The position numbers and the translations under genes were made by a program. The notes under the pieces are model-generated. The model was not told the origin of the DNA. It did not search any database and saw only the letters and a program-made list of their open reading frames with translations. From Roseiarcus sp963764955 (GTDB taxonomy: Bacteria; Pseudomonadota; Alphaproteobacteria; Rhizobiales; Beijerinckiaceae), in the NCBI GenBank assembly GCA_963764955.1, contig CAVXVE010000048.1, positions 31,893 through 95,892 of the forward strand: 64,000 nucleotides of DNA, written 5' to 3'. The number at the start of each line of letters is the position of its first letter. Positions within the stretch are counted from its first letter, which is position 1. This document shows positions 1-8,941 of the stretch, in pieces.

Positions 1-2
1 AC

Positions 3-1140
3 CTCATGCGCCATTGCCGCGAGATCGGCGCGCTCTATGTCGACACGGTCGTCGAGCCCTGGCCGGGCTTCTATTTCGACAAGTCGATGGGCAACGAGGC
101 GCGCACCAATTACGCCTTGCGCGAGACGGTGCTGGCCGAGCGGCGGAAGAATCCGGGCGGCTCGACCGCGGTCTCGTGCTGCGGCGCCAATCCGGGCATG
201 GTGTCGTGGTTCGTCAAGCAGGCGCTCGTCAATCTCGCCCGCGATCTCGGCGACAAGGCTTCGGAGCCGAAGACCAAAGACGGAATGGGCGCGCCTCGCG
301 CAGCGCCTCGGGGTCAAGGGCGTGCATATCGCGGAGCGCGACACCCAGCGCGCCAAAAGCCCGAAGCCGCGCAATGTGTTCGTCAACACCTGGTCGGTCG
401 AAGGTTTCCTGTCGGAAGGCATGCAGCCGGCGGAGCTTGGCTGGGGCACGCACGAGAAATGGGCGCCGCCGAACGCGGGCTTCCATGAAGAAGGCTGCAG
501 CGCGGCGATCTACATCAACCAGCCCGGCGCCAATACGCGCGTGCGCTCATGGACGCCGACCGCGCGCGGGCAGTTCGGCTTCCTCGTCACCCACAACGAG
601 TCGATCTCGATCGCCGACTATTACACCGTGCGCGACGAGAAAGGTGCGGCCGTGTACCGGCCGACATGCCACTACGCCTATCATCCGTGCGACGACGCGG
701 TCTTGAGCCTGCACGAACTGTTCGGCCGCGCCGGCGAGATCCAGAGCGCGCACCACATCCTCGGCGAGACCGAAATCCTCGACGGGATCGACGAACTGGG
801 GGTGCTGCTCTACGGCCACGCCCGCAACGCCTATTGGTACGGCTCGCAGCTCTCGGTCGAGGAGACGCGCGCGCTCGCGCCCTATCAGAACGCGACGGGC
901 ATGCAGGTGACCTCAGCGGTCCTGGCCGGCATGGTCTGGGCGCTGGAGAATCCCAAAGCCGGAATTGTCGAGGCTGACGAACTCGACTTTCGCCGCTGCC
1001 TCGAAGTTCAGACGCCCTATCTGGGGCCGGTCATCGGCGTCTACACGGATTGGACGCCGCTTACGGGTCGCCCGGGCCTATTCCCGGAAGACATCGACGA
1101 GAGCGATCCGTGGCAGTTCAGGAACGTGCTGGCGCGCTAG
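3..1140 (+). pseudogene. hss: Homospermidine synthase, 5' end outside window, +1 frameshift
   Basis: This is the C-terminal part of homospermidine synthase, which makes homospermidine from putrescine (or spermidine plus putrescine) in the cytoplasm. The reading frame is open from base 3, so the gene begins before the window and the ATG at 6 is internal. Family stretches include VDTVVEPWPG, SCCGANPGMV, HHILGETEILDG and LLYGHARNAYWYGS. The frame changes at 282/283, where one extra G separates ...EPKTKD from EWARLAQRLG. Dropping that G restores a continuous protein of about 378 residues here. The stop is at 1138-1140. The protein is otherwise well conserved, so I favour a sequence error over true decay. 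Identification is firm; the functional state is not. Confidence 0.85.
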
Positions 1141-1551
1141 GCGCCAGCCGCGGCGGCCTTAGGCCGCCACGTTCGTGCGATTCGGAACGCGCGACCACAG
1201 CGCCTACAGCGTTTCGCGACAAGCCGATGAGCGCATGAAGGCCGTCCGCGACGGCGACTCCGAGGCCGGACGGGCCGTAGCGGTTCAAGGGCGCAAGCTG
1301 TGCGCGGAGATCGCACACGAGGAGCGGCGGAGCCGACCGCTCTCCGTGGCGATCGGTATTGTATGAGCAGTTCATTTTATTTTCTGATTTTTTCTGAGGT
1401 TTGATCGTCCGATCAACGTTGGACGGAACCACAGATAGGGTGCAGGTCTCTAATTTCAATGCATGATAATTATGTGATTAGCCACCCGGTGGTGGGAGAC
1501 AGGATTTCAAACCAGCGTTCAGCCGCGGCCCTCTCCTTCGCTGCCCCTGTC
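1141..1551. other. Intergenic, no supported gene
   Basis: About 410 bases between hss and the truncated export gene. The part around 1360-1460 is AT-richer than its surroundings. Open frames here have no recognisable protein features. If the neighbouring export gene carries one extra base near 1550, its frame would continue to about 1471, ending in ...RWFEILSPTTGWLIT. Confidence 0.4.
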
Positions 1552-1833
1552 TCAAGGCCCGGCCACGATTTTCAACTCGACCAGCCGCCGCCAGATGGCG
1601 CGCGCCAAGTCGTCTTGCGTGCGCCCCGCCGCCCTGATGCGGCCCACATACGGAAAGTTGATCGTGCCGTCCGGCTCCACGCGCGTGGTCGTATCCAGTT
1701 CGGGATGATCGACGATCCGGATGGCGACGACATCCGAATTCGTCAAAACGCGACCTCCGGCCCGCGCCGGCAGCGCTCCTATCGCGGCGAAGAGCAAGAC
1801 GCCGATCCAAATCGCCTGATGACCCATTCTCAT
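1552..1833 (-). CDS. Truncated polysaccharide export protein (Wza/Poly_export type)
   Basis: A 93-residue protein with an N-terminal signal peptide (hydrophobic IWIGVLLFAAIGALPARA, residues about 8-25). It is followed by the start of a polysaccharide biosynthesis/export domain: SDVVAIRIVDHPELDTTT, then VEPDGTINFPYVGRIRAAG and a helix ending RLVELKIVAGP. Family members are usually 180-400 residues and carry SLBB domains, so this copy stops soon after the export motif. The ATG at 1833 was chosen because it begins the signal peptide; the frame is open further upstream without homology. It may be a remnant of an exopolysaccharide locus or shortened by one extra base near the stop. No partner export genes lie beside it. 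Confidence 0.55.
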   Translation of the reverse strand: MRMGHQAIWIGVLLFAAIGALPARAGGRVLTNSDVVAIRIVDHPELDTTTRVEPDGTINFPYVGRIRAAGRTQDDLARAIWRRLVELKIVAGP

Positions 1834-1985
1834 CGTTTCACGCTCTCGATCTCGCGCCTGACGCAATTCGGAGGCGAACATGCCGCCATATTGTCCCAAT
1901 CCAGGCATCCGATACCCGACGTGCTGCGACGCGCCGACAGCGGCGCCGATACAATGCGCCTGGCGATCAGGGAGGGTGGAAGACC

Positions 1986-3098
1986 ATGGCCGACCCATTT
2001 GAATTGTGGCGTCTGACATGGTCGACCGCAATCTCTCGCGGACTGGAGAGCCTCGCCGAGCTTGCTCCAAGCGCCGCCGCGGTCGAGCTTGGACATCAAG
2101 CGGACACGGTCGACTTGTCGTTCTTGACCACGCTTGGACAAATCCGCATCGAGTTGCCGACGATGCTGCTTCTCGAACGGACCGAGCCGGTCGCGGCGAA
2201 GGCCAAGCCGGTGCTCATCGTTGCGCCTTACGCGGTTCATGAGGCGTCGATCGCCGACTTCGCCGACCGCCACAGCGTCGCGCAGGTCCTTGCCGAAGGC
2301 GGATCGGAGTTCGTCGCTTTGACCTATTGGAAATCGGCGACGGCGCAAATGCGCGACTACGGCATAGACGCCTATCTCAGCGACCTGAATGTCGCCATCG
2401 ACGACCTTGGCGGCCGCGCGTCTCTCGTCGGACTGTGTCAGGGCGGCTGGCTCGCCGCAGCCTACGCTGCGCGCTTCCCGCGAAAGGTCGTCAAGTTGGT
2501 CCTGGCGGGCGCTCCGATCGACCTCCGCGCCGCGCAATCGCGCATCACCCAAACCCTTGCCTCGGTCTCCACGGCGTCGATCGCCCAAACTCTCGCGCTC
2601 GCCGGCGGACGGGTTCGGGGATCTCTGGCTTACGCGCTGTGGTCGGATGATTTGATGAAAGACTTCACCGCGGAAGCGGCGCTACAGGATGTGAGCGATC
2701 CGGCGCTGGTTGAAAAGTTCAAGGCCTGGAACGCACGGGCCGTCGATCTGCCCGGCGCCTATTTCCTCCAGTCCACCGAGTGGATATTTCGTGAAAATCG
2801 GCTGGCGCGCGGCTCGTTTCCGAGCCTTGGACGACAGAGTCCGCTGTCCGACATCTCGGCGCCGGTCTTTGTCCTCGCGGCGGCTGACGACGAGATCGTC
2901 GCGCTTCCGCAAGCGACCGCGGTCAAATCGCTATGCCCCGGGACGCGCGTCGAAATCCGTGTCGAACCGGGGCGCCATTTGTCGTTATTCCTGGGGCGGC
3001 GAACGCTCCAGACCGCCTGGCGGCACATTGCGCGATGGCTGACGCAGCTGGAGAGCGGCCGGACCCGCCCCTCCGCTTGTACGCTCTCTGGAATGTGA
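1986..3098 (+). CDS. Alpha/beta hydrolase with PhaC-like cysteine nucleophile box
   Basis: A 370-residue alpha/beta-hydrolase related to poly-beta-hydroxyalkanoate synthases and depolymerase-like proteins. The nucleophile elbow is GLCQGGW (Cys about 151), the G-x-C-x-G-G form of PhaC-type enzymes instead of the serine lipase box. A candidate catalytic Asp lies in LAAADDEIVALP and the His in GRHLSLFLG near the C-terminus. There is no signal peptide, so it is probably cytoplasmic. A strong Shine-Dalgarno (GGAGGGTGG) precedes the ATG. It stands alone between the export fragment and a toxin-antitoxin pair. The substrate cannot be read from the sequence; polymer synthesis or hydrolysis are both possible. 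Confidence 0.7.
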   Translation: MADPFELWRLTWSTAISRGLESLAELAPSAAAVELGHQADTVDLSFLTTLGQIRIELPTMLLLERTEPVAAKAKPVLIVAPYAVHEASIADFADRHSVAQVLAEGGSEFVALTYWKSATAQMRDYGIDAYLSDLNVAIDDLGGRASLVGLCQGGWLAAAYAARFPRKVVKLVLAGAPIDLRAAQSRITQTLASVSTASIAQTLALAGGRVRGSLAYALWSDDLMKDFTAEAALQDVSDPALVEKFKAWNARAVDLPGAYFLQSTEWIFRENRLARGSFPSLGRQSPLSDISAPVFVLAAADDEIVALPQATAVKSLCPGTRVEIRVEPGRHLSLFLGRRTLQTAWRHIARWLTQLESGRTRPSACTLSGM

Positions 3099-3218
3099 TC
3101 GTGCTGGCGATGAATTTCATTTAGCGGTTTCCGCCGAATCTGCGCACTAAATCTTCTCACCGCGAATTCGCAGCCTGACCAATTTGACCATAACGCCTCG
3201 CGCAACTAAAGGAGCGGC

Positions 3219-3458
3219 ATGCCCCGCACGGTCAACCTCTACGAAGCCAAAACTCATCTCTCGTCCCTGGTCGAGGCCGCCGAGCGCGGCCAGGAGATCA
3301 TCATCGCCAAGAACGGCGTCGCCAAGGCCCGTCTCACGCCGATCGGCCCGCTCAAGCGGATCCGCAAGCCGTCCGGGCTCCTCGCGATCAGCTACATCGC
3401 CGAGGACTTCGACGCGCCGGACGCCGAATTGACGCGCCTGTACGAGGCCGAGGCGTGA
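3219..3458 (+). CDS. vapB: Type II antitoxin, Phd/YefM (VapB) family
   Basis: A 79-residue antitoxin. The N-terminus VNLYEAKTHLSSLVEAAERG is the Phd/YefM DNA-binding fold, followed by a strand (EIIIAKNGVAKARLTPI) and an acidic C-terminal tail that would wrap the toxin. It overlaps the downstream PIN-domain gene by 4 bases, the normal arrangement for translational coupling of antitoxin and toxin. It is expected to neutralise the toxin and repress its own promoter. A start with GGAGCGGC upstream fits well. Confidence 0.9.
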   Translation: MPRTVNLYEAKTHLSSLVEAAERGQEIIIAKNGVAKARLTPIGPLKRIRKPSGLLAISYIAEDFDAPDAELTRLYEAEA

Positions 3459-3835
3459 GCCTGCTCCTCGATACGCAGGTGTTTCTGTGGTTCGAGAGCG
3501 GATCAGCGAAGCTCTCCGATCTCCTGCGCAGGACGATCGGCCGGGAACTGGACGTCTATGTCAGCGCGGCGTCATTCCTGGAAATCGCGATCAAGCAGCG
3601 AGCCGGCAAGCTTGCGCTCGAGGGGTCGCCACGCGCCGCGGCGCTCGCGGCTGGCTTTTCCGAACTGGCGGTCGGCGGCGCGGACGCTGAAACGGCGAGC
3701 GCGCTCATCTGGGATAATCGCGACCCGTTCGACCGCATGCTGGTCGCCCATTGCCTCAACCGCGATCTTGCGCTCGTCACCGCCGACCCCCGGATGCGCG
3801 GGCGCAACGATATCGCCGTGATGTGGGCCGGATAG
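3455..3835 (+). CDS. vapC: Type II toxin, PIN-domain ribonuclease (VapC)
   Basis: A 126-residue PIN-domain protein, expected to be a Mg2+-dependent endoribonuclease that cuts RNA when freed from its antitoxin. The first acidic residue is in LLLDTQVFLW (Asp 6). Further acidic residues lie in AASFLEIAIKQ, in WDNRDPFDRMLVAH and in VTADPRM, the usual PIN order. It starts with GTG inside the end of vapB. The length matches the family and all key residues are present, so the pair appears intact. Confidence 0.9.
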   Translation: MSLLLDTQVFLWFESGSAKLSDLLRRTIGRELDVYVSAASFLEIAIKQRAGKLALEGSPRAAALAAGFSELAVGGADAETASALIWDNRDPFDRMLVAHCLNRDLALVTADPRMRGRNDIAVMWAG

Positions 3836-3868
3836 GCGCCGCTCGACCCGGCCCCACAAGCCATCCAA

Positions 3869-4906
3869 TCAGCCGGCCCGCTCGCCGCTTCGCGCTGTGC
3901 GTAGCCGTTCGGCGTAGACATTGATGGTGAGCGCGGCGAGCAGGATCAGGCCGCGGATGAGGATCTTGAGGAAGCTGTCGATCTTGACGTAATCGAGGCC
4001 GTTGTTGAGGACGCCGAGCACGAACAGGCCGACGATCGTGTTGCCGATTCCGCCGCGACCGCCGAACAGGCTCGTGCCGCCGACCACCACAGCGGCGATG
4101 GCGTCGAGCAGGAAGGTGTCGAATTCGTTCTGCTGGGCGGAGCCGAAATAGGCGACGCCGATCATGCCGGCGAAGCCTGAGCAGACGGCCGAGATCACCA
4201 TCACCGCGCCGACGATGAAGCGGACGTTGACGCCGGAATATTCCGCCGCCTCACGGTTGCCGCCGACCATGTAAACGTAGCGGCCGAAGCGCGTGTAGGT
4301 CAGCACGAGATGAGCGACGAGCAGGAAGATCGCCGCGACGATGATGATCCAGGGCACGCCGAAAATCGTCTTGGATCCGAGCGTCAGAATAAGAGGCGGA
4401 ACGGTATAGGCGATCTGCCCGCGCACCAGCACCGCCGAGACGCCCGCGCCGATCTGCATCATCGCCAAGGTCATAATGAAGGACGGGATGCCGATCCGCG
4501 TCACGCCGAAGGCGGTGACGAGGCCCAGCGCGAAACAGGCGGCGAGCGCAAGGATGATCGCGATGGCGCCCGGCATCGGCAGATTGGCGATGTTCACATA
4601 GTCCGGCTGCAGCGTGAAGAAGGTGAGCACGATCGCTGTCGCGTTGGCGATCGCGCCGACCGAGAGGTCGATCTCCGCGGTGAGAATCACGAAGGTCAGG
4701 CCGACCGCCATGATCGCCGTGATGGACACCTGCTGGAGGATGTTCTCGAGATTGCCGAGCGTGGCGAAACTCGGGCTCGCGATGCTGAAAAATCCGACGA
4801 GCACGATCAGGGTGATGAAGGGCGCGATGTTGCGCAATTGATCGCGCAGGAAATCGCCCAGCCGAAAGGCGCGTGTGGATCCGACCTCGGCGCTCTGAAT
4901 ATCCAT
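3869..4906 (-). CDS. Sugar ABC transporter permease (RbsC-like, CUT2)
   Basis: A 345-residue inner-membrane permease of the ribose/xylose class (BPD_transp_2). It has about eight to ten hydrophobic segments and the family signature around VGLTFVILTAEIDLSVGAI and AVVVGGTSLFGGRGG. It is the last gene of a minus-strand operon after the binding protein and the ATPase, 20 bases downstream of the ATPase. It would form the channel homodimer of the importer. The sugar is not evident from the sequence. Confidence 0.9.
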   Translation of the reverse strand: MDIQSAEVGSTRAFRLGDFLRDQLRNIAPFITLIVLVGFFSIASPSFATLGNLENILQQVSITAIMAVGLTFVILTAEIDLSVGAIANATAIVLTFFTLQPDYVNIANLPMPGAIAIILALAACFALGLVTAFGVTRIGIPSFIMTLAMMQIGAGVSAVLVRGQIAYTVPPLILTLGSKTIFGVPWIIIVAAIFLLVAHLVLTYTRFGRYVYMVGGNREAAEYSGVNVRFIVGAVMVISAVCSGFAGMIGVAYFGSAQQNEFDTFLLDAIAAVVVGGTSLFGGRGGIGNTIVGLFVLGVLNNGLDYVKIDSFLKILIRGLILLAALTINVYAERLRTARSGERAG

Positions 4907-4926
4907 GCTTAGGCTTATTCCTGTCG

Positions 4927-6417
4927 TCAGGCTGCGGCGAGCAGCTGATCCTTGCTGATCGCTTCGCCGGCGAATTCATGCGCGATCTCGCCCTTGCGCA
5001 TCACCAGGACGCGGTCGGCGAGCGAGAGAACGGTTTCCGGCTCGGTGGAGAAGACGACGATGGCGATGCCGGAATCGCGCAAATGCCGCACGATGCGCAC
5101 CACGTCCTCCTTGGCGCCCACGTCCATGCCGCGCGTCGGTTCAGCGAGGAGGAGGATCCGGGGCGGGTGAGTCAGCCATTTGGCCAGTGCGACCTTCTGC
5201 TGATTTCCGCCGGAAAGGCCGCCTAAGCGCAATTCGATGTTGGGCGGGCGGATGTCCAGGTTCTTGACCTGCTCCCTGGCGATCTCCCGCTCGCGGTCCG
5301 GCTTGAGCAGCCATTTCGACAGCAACTCAAGGACCGCGATCGACACGTTCTTGTACACCGGCTCGTCGCCGAACAGCATCGTGCGGCGGCTCTCGGCGAC
5401 ATAGGCGACGCCCGCCTTCTTGGCCGCCGTCGTGCTCTTGAGCGTCATCGCCTTGCCGTCGATCTCGAGCGATCCGCTCTCGGGACGATACTTGCCGAAC
5501 AGGGTGCGCGCCAGTTCGAGCTGCCCGCAACCCATGAAGCCGTAAATCCCGAGAACTTCGCCGGCCCGCGCCTCGAACTTGAGATTGCGATAAGAAGACG
5601 CGAGCGTGAGGTCATTCGCCCGCAACACGACCGGGGCCTCCGGGCGACTGTCGAGCTTGATTGCGCCGAGGTAGCTTTCCTCGAGCTCCTCGCGACCCGA
5701 GCCGATCATCCGTTCGATGATCCAGGCCTTGTCGATCTTGGGCGTGACCGCAGCCGTCTCCACCTTGCGCCCGTTGCGGAAGATGGTGATCGCGTTCGAG
5801 ATCTTGAGAATGTCGTCGAGAAAATGCGAGATGAAGACCATGCTTCGGCCTTCTTCGCGCAGCCTCGAGAGGACGCCGAACAGGCGCTCGATCTCAGGCG
5901 GCGACAAAGCCGAGGTCGGCTCATCGAGGATGATGATGCGCGCGCCGGAAAACAGCACGCGCGACAATTCGACCAGCTGCTGCACCCCGATCGGGAAATC
6001 GCCAAGGCGTGCGCGCGGGTTGATGTCAAGCCCGAGGTTCTTGAGCTCTTCGGCCGCGCGCTCGGCCATCCGCCGCCAGGCGACGACGCCCATCCCGTTC
6101 ACCGGCTGTGCGCCGAGAAAGACATTCTCGGCCACGCTCAATTCCGGCGCGACGCTGAGCTCCTGATGCACCATGCCGATGCTGGCCGCCAGCGCGTCGC
6201 GGGTCGAGCGGAAATGGACCTGCCTCCCGTCGACGCGCATGGTTCCGGAATCGGCCGGATGCACGCCGGCGATGATCTTCATCATCGTGCTTTTGCCGGC
6301 GCCGTTCTCGCCGGCGAGACCATGAATCTCGCCGGCGTTCAGGGTGAAGTCGACATTCCGAAGCGCCTGGACGCCGCCAAACGACTTCGAAATGTCGGTC
6401 AGTTCAAGCAGCGCCAT
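4927..6417 (-). CDS. Sugar ABC transporter ATP-binding protein (RbsA-like, two ATPase domains)
   Basis: A 496-residue duplicated ATPase that powers the neighbouring permease. Domain 1 has Walker A GENGAGKST and Walker B IIILDEPTSAL. Domain 2 has a degenerate Walker A (YGFMGCGQLEL) and an intact signature LSGGNQQKV with RILLLAEPTRG. A weakened second site is usual for CUT2 ATPases. I chose the ATG at 6417 (MALLELTDISKSFGG) because the frame further upstream is not homologous and would run into the binding-protein gene. The gene lies 16 bases after the binding-protein stop, in the same operon. Confidence 0.9.
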   Translation of the reverse strand: MALLELTDISKSFGGVQALRNVDFTLNAGEIHGLAGENGAGKSTMMKIIAGVHPADSGTMRVDGRQVHFRSTRDALAASIGMVHQELSVAPELSVAENVFLGAQPVNGMGVVAWRRMAERAAEELKNLGLDINPRARLGDFPIGVQQLVELSRVLFSGARIIILDEPTSALSPPEIERLFGVLSRLREEGRSMVFISHFLDDILKISNAITIFRNGRKVETAAVTPKIDKAWIIERMIGSGREELEESYLGAIKLDSRPEAPVVLRANDLTLASSYRNLKFEARAGEVLGIYGFMGCGQLELARTLFGKYRPESGSLEIDGKAMTLKSTTAAKKAGVAYVAESRRTMLFGDEPVYKNVSIAVLELLSKWLLKPDREREIAREQVKNLDIRPPNIELRLGGLSGGNQQKVALAKWLTHPPRILLLAEPTRGMDVGAKEDVVRIVRHLRDSGIAIVVFSTEPETVLSLADRVLVMRKGEIAHEFAGEAISKDQLLAAA

Positions 6418-6433
6418 CGCGGTTCGACGCGGA

Positions 6434-7465
6434 TCAGATGAGGAACTGCTCCTCCATCCACAACATGCCGTCGGCGTTGGCCTTGGTGACCACCGGGCCG
6501 TCGGTGACGATGTTCTTGGGGATGCCGGCCTTCGCGCCCTGAACCACGGCCTGCACGCCCGCGACGATCGCGCCGCCATGGATGCGGCAGGACGGGTTGC
6601 GAACGGTGGCGAGCATCTGCCCCGCCTGGACCGCCTTGATCGCCGGCGGCATGGCGTCGACGCCGCCGATCTTGATCTCGGTGCGGCCCTTGGCCTGCAT
6701 CACCTTGTAGGCGGCGAGCGCCATGTCGTCGTTGTGGAAGAACGCCGCGTCGATCTTCGGATATTTGGTCAGCAGCGTCTCCCAGATGCGCGCGGCCTTG
6801 GTCACGTCCCAGTCGGCCGGATCCTCGTTGAGCACCTTGATTTTCGGATACTTCGCCACGATCTCGTGGAAGCCCTTGGCGCGCCCTTGAGCGCCGGTGT
6901 GGCCAAGCGCGCCCCAGGTCATCACCATGTTGCCTTCGCCGTTGATGGCGTTGACCAGCGTCTGGGTGACCGACGCGCCCATGAATACGTTGTCAGGCGC
7001 GAGCAAGCTCAGGACTTTGATGGTGTCGAGCGGCGCGATCAGCGTATCCATGTCGATGACCGGAATGCCGGCGTCGATCATCTTGTTGACCGGCGCGGTC
7101 AGGGTGCCGATGCCGAACGCCTGAATGGCGACGAAATCCCACTTCTGCGAGGCCATGTTGTCGATCGCCGCGCGCTGCTTGACCGCGTCGAGCTGGCCGT
7201 CGAACCAGGTCACGTCGACGTTGAACAGCTTGCCCCAATATTCGGCCGCCTGCTTGCCCTGGGCGCACCAGGTCGCCTGCAATCCGGCGTTGGAGAACGC
7301 GGCCTTGAGCGGCTTTTCCGACCGGCCGGCCGCCTCGGCCAGTGCGGAGGCCATCATCGGATTGAAGCCCATTCCGCCAAACAGCGCCGCGGCCCCAGCG
7401 CCTGCGGCCGCCGCCTTGATCAGCTTGCGGCGATCCTGCGAAACGTTTGTCTCTGACTCGGTCAT
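6434..7465 (-). CDS. Sugar ABC transporter periplasmic binding protein, probable Tat substrate
   Basis: A 343-residue RbsB-type (Peripla_BP_4) substrate-binding protein and first gene of the transporter operon. The N-terminus has a twin-arginine type leader: DRRKLIK followed by an Ala/Gly-rich hydrophobic stretch to about residue 45. The body alternates strand and helix as expected (KAAFSNAGLQATWCAQGKQ, FHNDDMALAAYKVMQ, GGVDAMPPAIKAVQAG). Export through Tat is unusual but known for some binding proteins. No regulator gene is adjacent to suggest the ligand. Confidence 0.88.
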   Translation of the reverse strand: MTESETNVSQDRRKLIKAAAAGAGAAALFGGMGFNPMMASALAEAAGRSEKPLKAAFSNAGLQATWCAQGKQAAEYWGKLFNVDVTWFDGQLDAVKQRAAIDNMASQKWDFVAIQAFGIGTLTAPVNKMIDAGIPVIDMDTLIAPLDTIKVLSLLAPDNVFMGASVTQTLVNAINGEGNMVMTWGALGHTGAQGRAKGFHEIVAKYPKIKVLNEDPADWDVTKAARIWETLLTKYPKIDAAFFHNDDMALAAYKVMQAKGRTEIKIGGVDAMPPAIKAVQAGQMLATVRNPSCRIHGGAIVAGVQAVVQGAKAGIPKNIVTDGPVVTKANADGMLWMEEQFLI

Positions 7466-7626
7466 GTTTCCTCCCTGCGACCCGGCGTTCCTCGCCGCGC
7501 GTCGTCATACGCCCAACCATGACATAGAACGTTATTGCGATTCAATACCCGGCGCGGCGCGGGGAATCCGCATTCCGCCTTGGCTGCGCGGCCCGCCCTG
7601 CGGCGCGGCGCCGTCAAACGCGCCCG

Positions 7627-8001
7627 CTAGCGCGCACTCGCCGAGGACGGACGCTTGAGCCGCATCGCGAGCGCGAGCCCAATGACGACGCCGAGCGCCA
7701 GCGGCAGGAGCGAAGGCTGCGGCATACGCTCAAAGCGCACGCCATCCTTGTCGATCACGATAAAGCCGAGGGGCTTGGCCGTCATGGCGCCGCCAAGACC
7801 CTTGGCGATGAGACCGTCGCCAACCCCAACGGCGAAGCGGGCCTGCGCGACGGGAATGACCGTTCTCTCCCCGTCGACGATCGGCGCGCCGAACACGGCG
7901 TTCGCATTCGCCTGCTTGCCGATTATTTGCGCAAGGTCGTTGAGGTCCGGCGAAATGGTCTTCTGCGGAGCTTCCGGTTCAGCGTCCATCAATCGCCCCA
8001 T
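7627..8001 (-). CDS. GerW/YtfJ-family protein with C-terminal membrane anchor
   Basis: A 124-residue protein of the GerW (YtfJ) family. The core runs from NDLAQIIGKQANANAVFGAPIVDGERTVIPVAQARFAVGVG (given in parts: VIPVAQARF, GVGDG, GGAMTAKPLGF) and ends in one hydrophobic segment LLPLALGVVIGLALAM. In non-spore-formers the role of the family is unknown. The ATG at 8001 is preceded by GGAGGTGAAGAG, a strong ribosome site, so the upstream in-frame extension was rejected. Confidence 0.75.
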   Translation of the reverse strand: MGRLMDAEPEAPQKTISPDLNDLAQIIGKQANANAVFGAPIVDGERTVIPVAQARFAVGVGDGLIAKGLGGAMTAKPLGFIVIDKDGVRFERMPQPSLLPLALGVVIGLALAMRLKRPSSASAR

Positions 8002-8139
8002 CTCTTCACCTCCTCGGCCGGCTGAGCAAACAATAACTTGGCCTCGGCGCGTTTTGATCCATTTCAATCTCGCGGGGTCCGGGCTCTCCAGAGGCCCGCG
8101 AGTTTGCTAATGTCGCGCTTTCGGCAAGAGGGAGGATCC

Positions 8140-8595
8140 ATGGCGACCCATATTGCGGAGATCAAGTGGGCGGCGAAGGAGAGCGGCGAGGAATTCCTCA
8201 AAGGCCGCTTCAGCCGGGCGCATATCGTGAGCTTCGACGGCGGAACAATGGTTCCGGCCTCGGCTTCGCCCCATGTCGTGGGAAAATGGGCGGTTCAGGC
8301 GGCGGTCGATCCGGAGGAAATGCTGGTCGCCGCGCTCTCGAGCTGCCACATGCTGTCGTTCCTGCATCTGGCCCGCCTCGCCGGCTACGCGGTCAAGGCT
8401 TATGACGATCACGCCGAAGGGACGACCGAAGAAATCGCGCCAGGGCGGATCGCGGTGACCAAAGTGAAGCTCAAGCCGAAAATCGAGTGGGCGGGCGCCG
8501 CGCCCCCGAAGGCCGAGCTCGACCGGCTGCACCATGGGGCGCACGAGATCTGCTTCATCGCCAATTCGGTGAAGACGGACGTGACGGTGGAATAG
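8140..8595 (+). CDS. OsmC-family peroxiredoxin-like protein
   Basis: A 151-residue OsmC/Ohr-fold protein expected to reduce organic peroxides in the cytoplasm. Both redox cysteines are visible, one in ALSSCHMLSFLHLAR and one in HEICFIANSVKTDV. The ATG at 8140 follows GGGAGGATCC, so the longer frame upstream is not the coding start. It is divergent from the GerW-family gene. Confidence 0.9.
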   Translation: MATHIAEIKWAAKESGEEFLKGRFSRAHIVSFDGGTMVPASASPHVVGKWAVQAAVDPEEMLVAALSSCHMLSFLHLARLAGYAVKAYDDHAEGTTEEIAPGRIAVTKVKLKPKIEWAGAAPPKAELDRLHHGAHEICFIANSVKTDVTVE

Positions 8596-8644
8596 GGGTT
8601 ATCGTTGCTCGATCTCGTCGGGCCGCGAGGCTTGAGGGCCCGGC

Positions 8645-8818
8645 GTCCTGGCCGGGCTTGACCCGGCCATCCACGCGACGCCGCTTCAAAACACGAGTCG
8701 AATGACGCAATGGACGGCGCCGAAGGCAACCGGAAGAGGTTTGCTAACTTTGCAGCTCGCTCGCGCGCTGTTCGCTGCGCCGAAACGCGTGGGTGGCCGG
8801 GACAAGCCCGGCCATGAC
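8645..8818. repeat. Inverted pair of short palindromic repeats (REP/BIME-like)
   Basis: Two copies of a GC-rich palindrome stand in opposite orientation. Copy 1 at 8645-8677 has core GGCCGGGCTTGACCCGGCC (8650-8668). Copy 2 at 8787-8818 has core GGCCGGGACAAGCCCGGCC (8795-8813). Read on the minus strand, copy 2 matches copy 1 in core and in the flanking ATCCACGC/ACCCACGC side. A third partial copy is at about 21100-21115. They lie in the osmC-dapD gap and may act as a transcript-end hairpin. Confidence 0.7.
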
Positions 8819-8941
8819 GCTCGAGGCCAATGGGCGCGGAATTCGGAATATGGGGTGGGCTTTCCCCGCGCCTCTATCCCCCAATTGACAACGCCCGCCC
8901 GGCGGCCGAAACGACCCGCGCTTTCAAAAGACAGGACCCCG

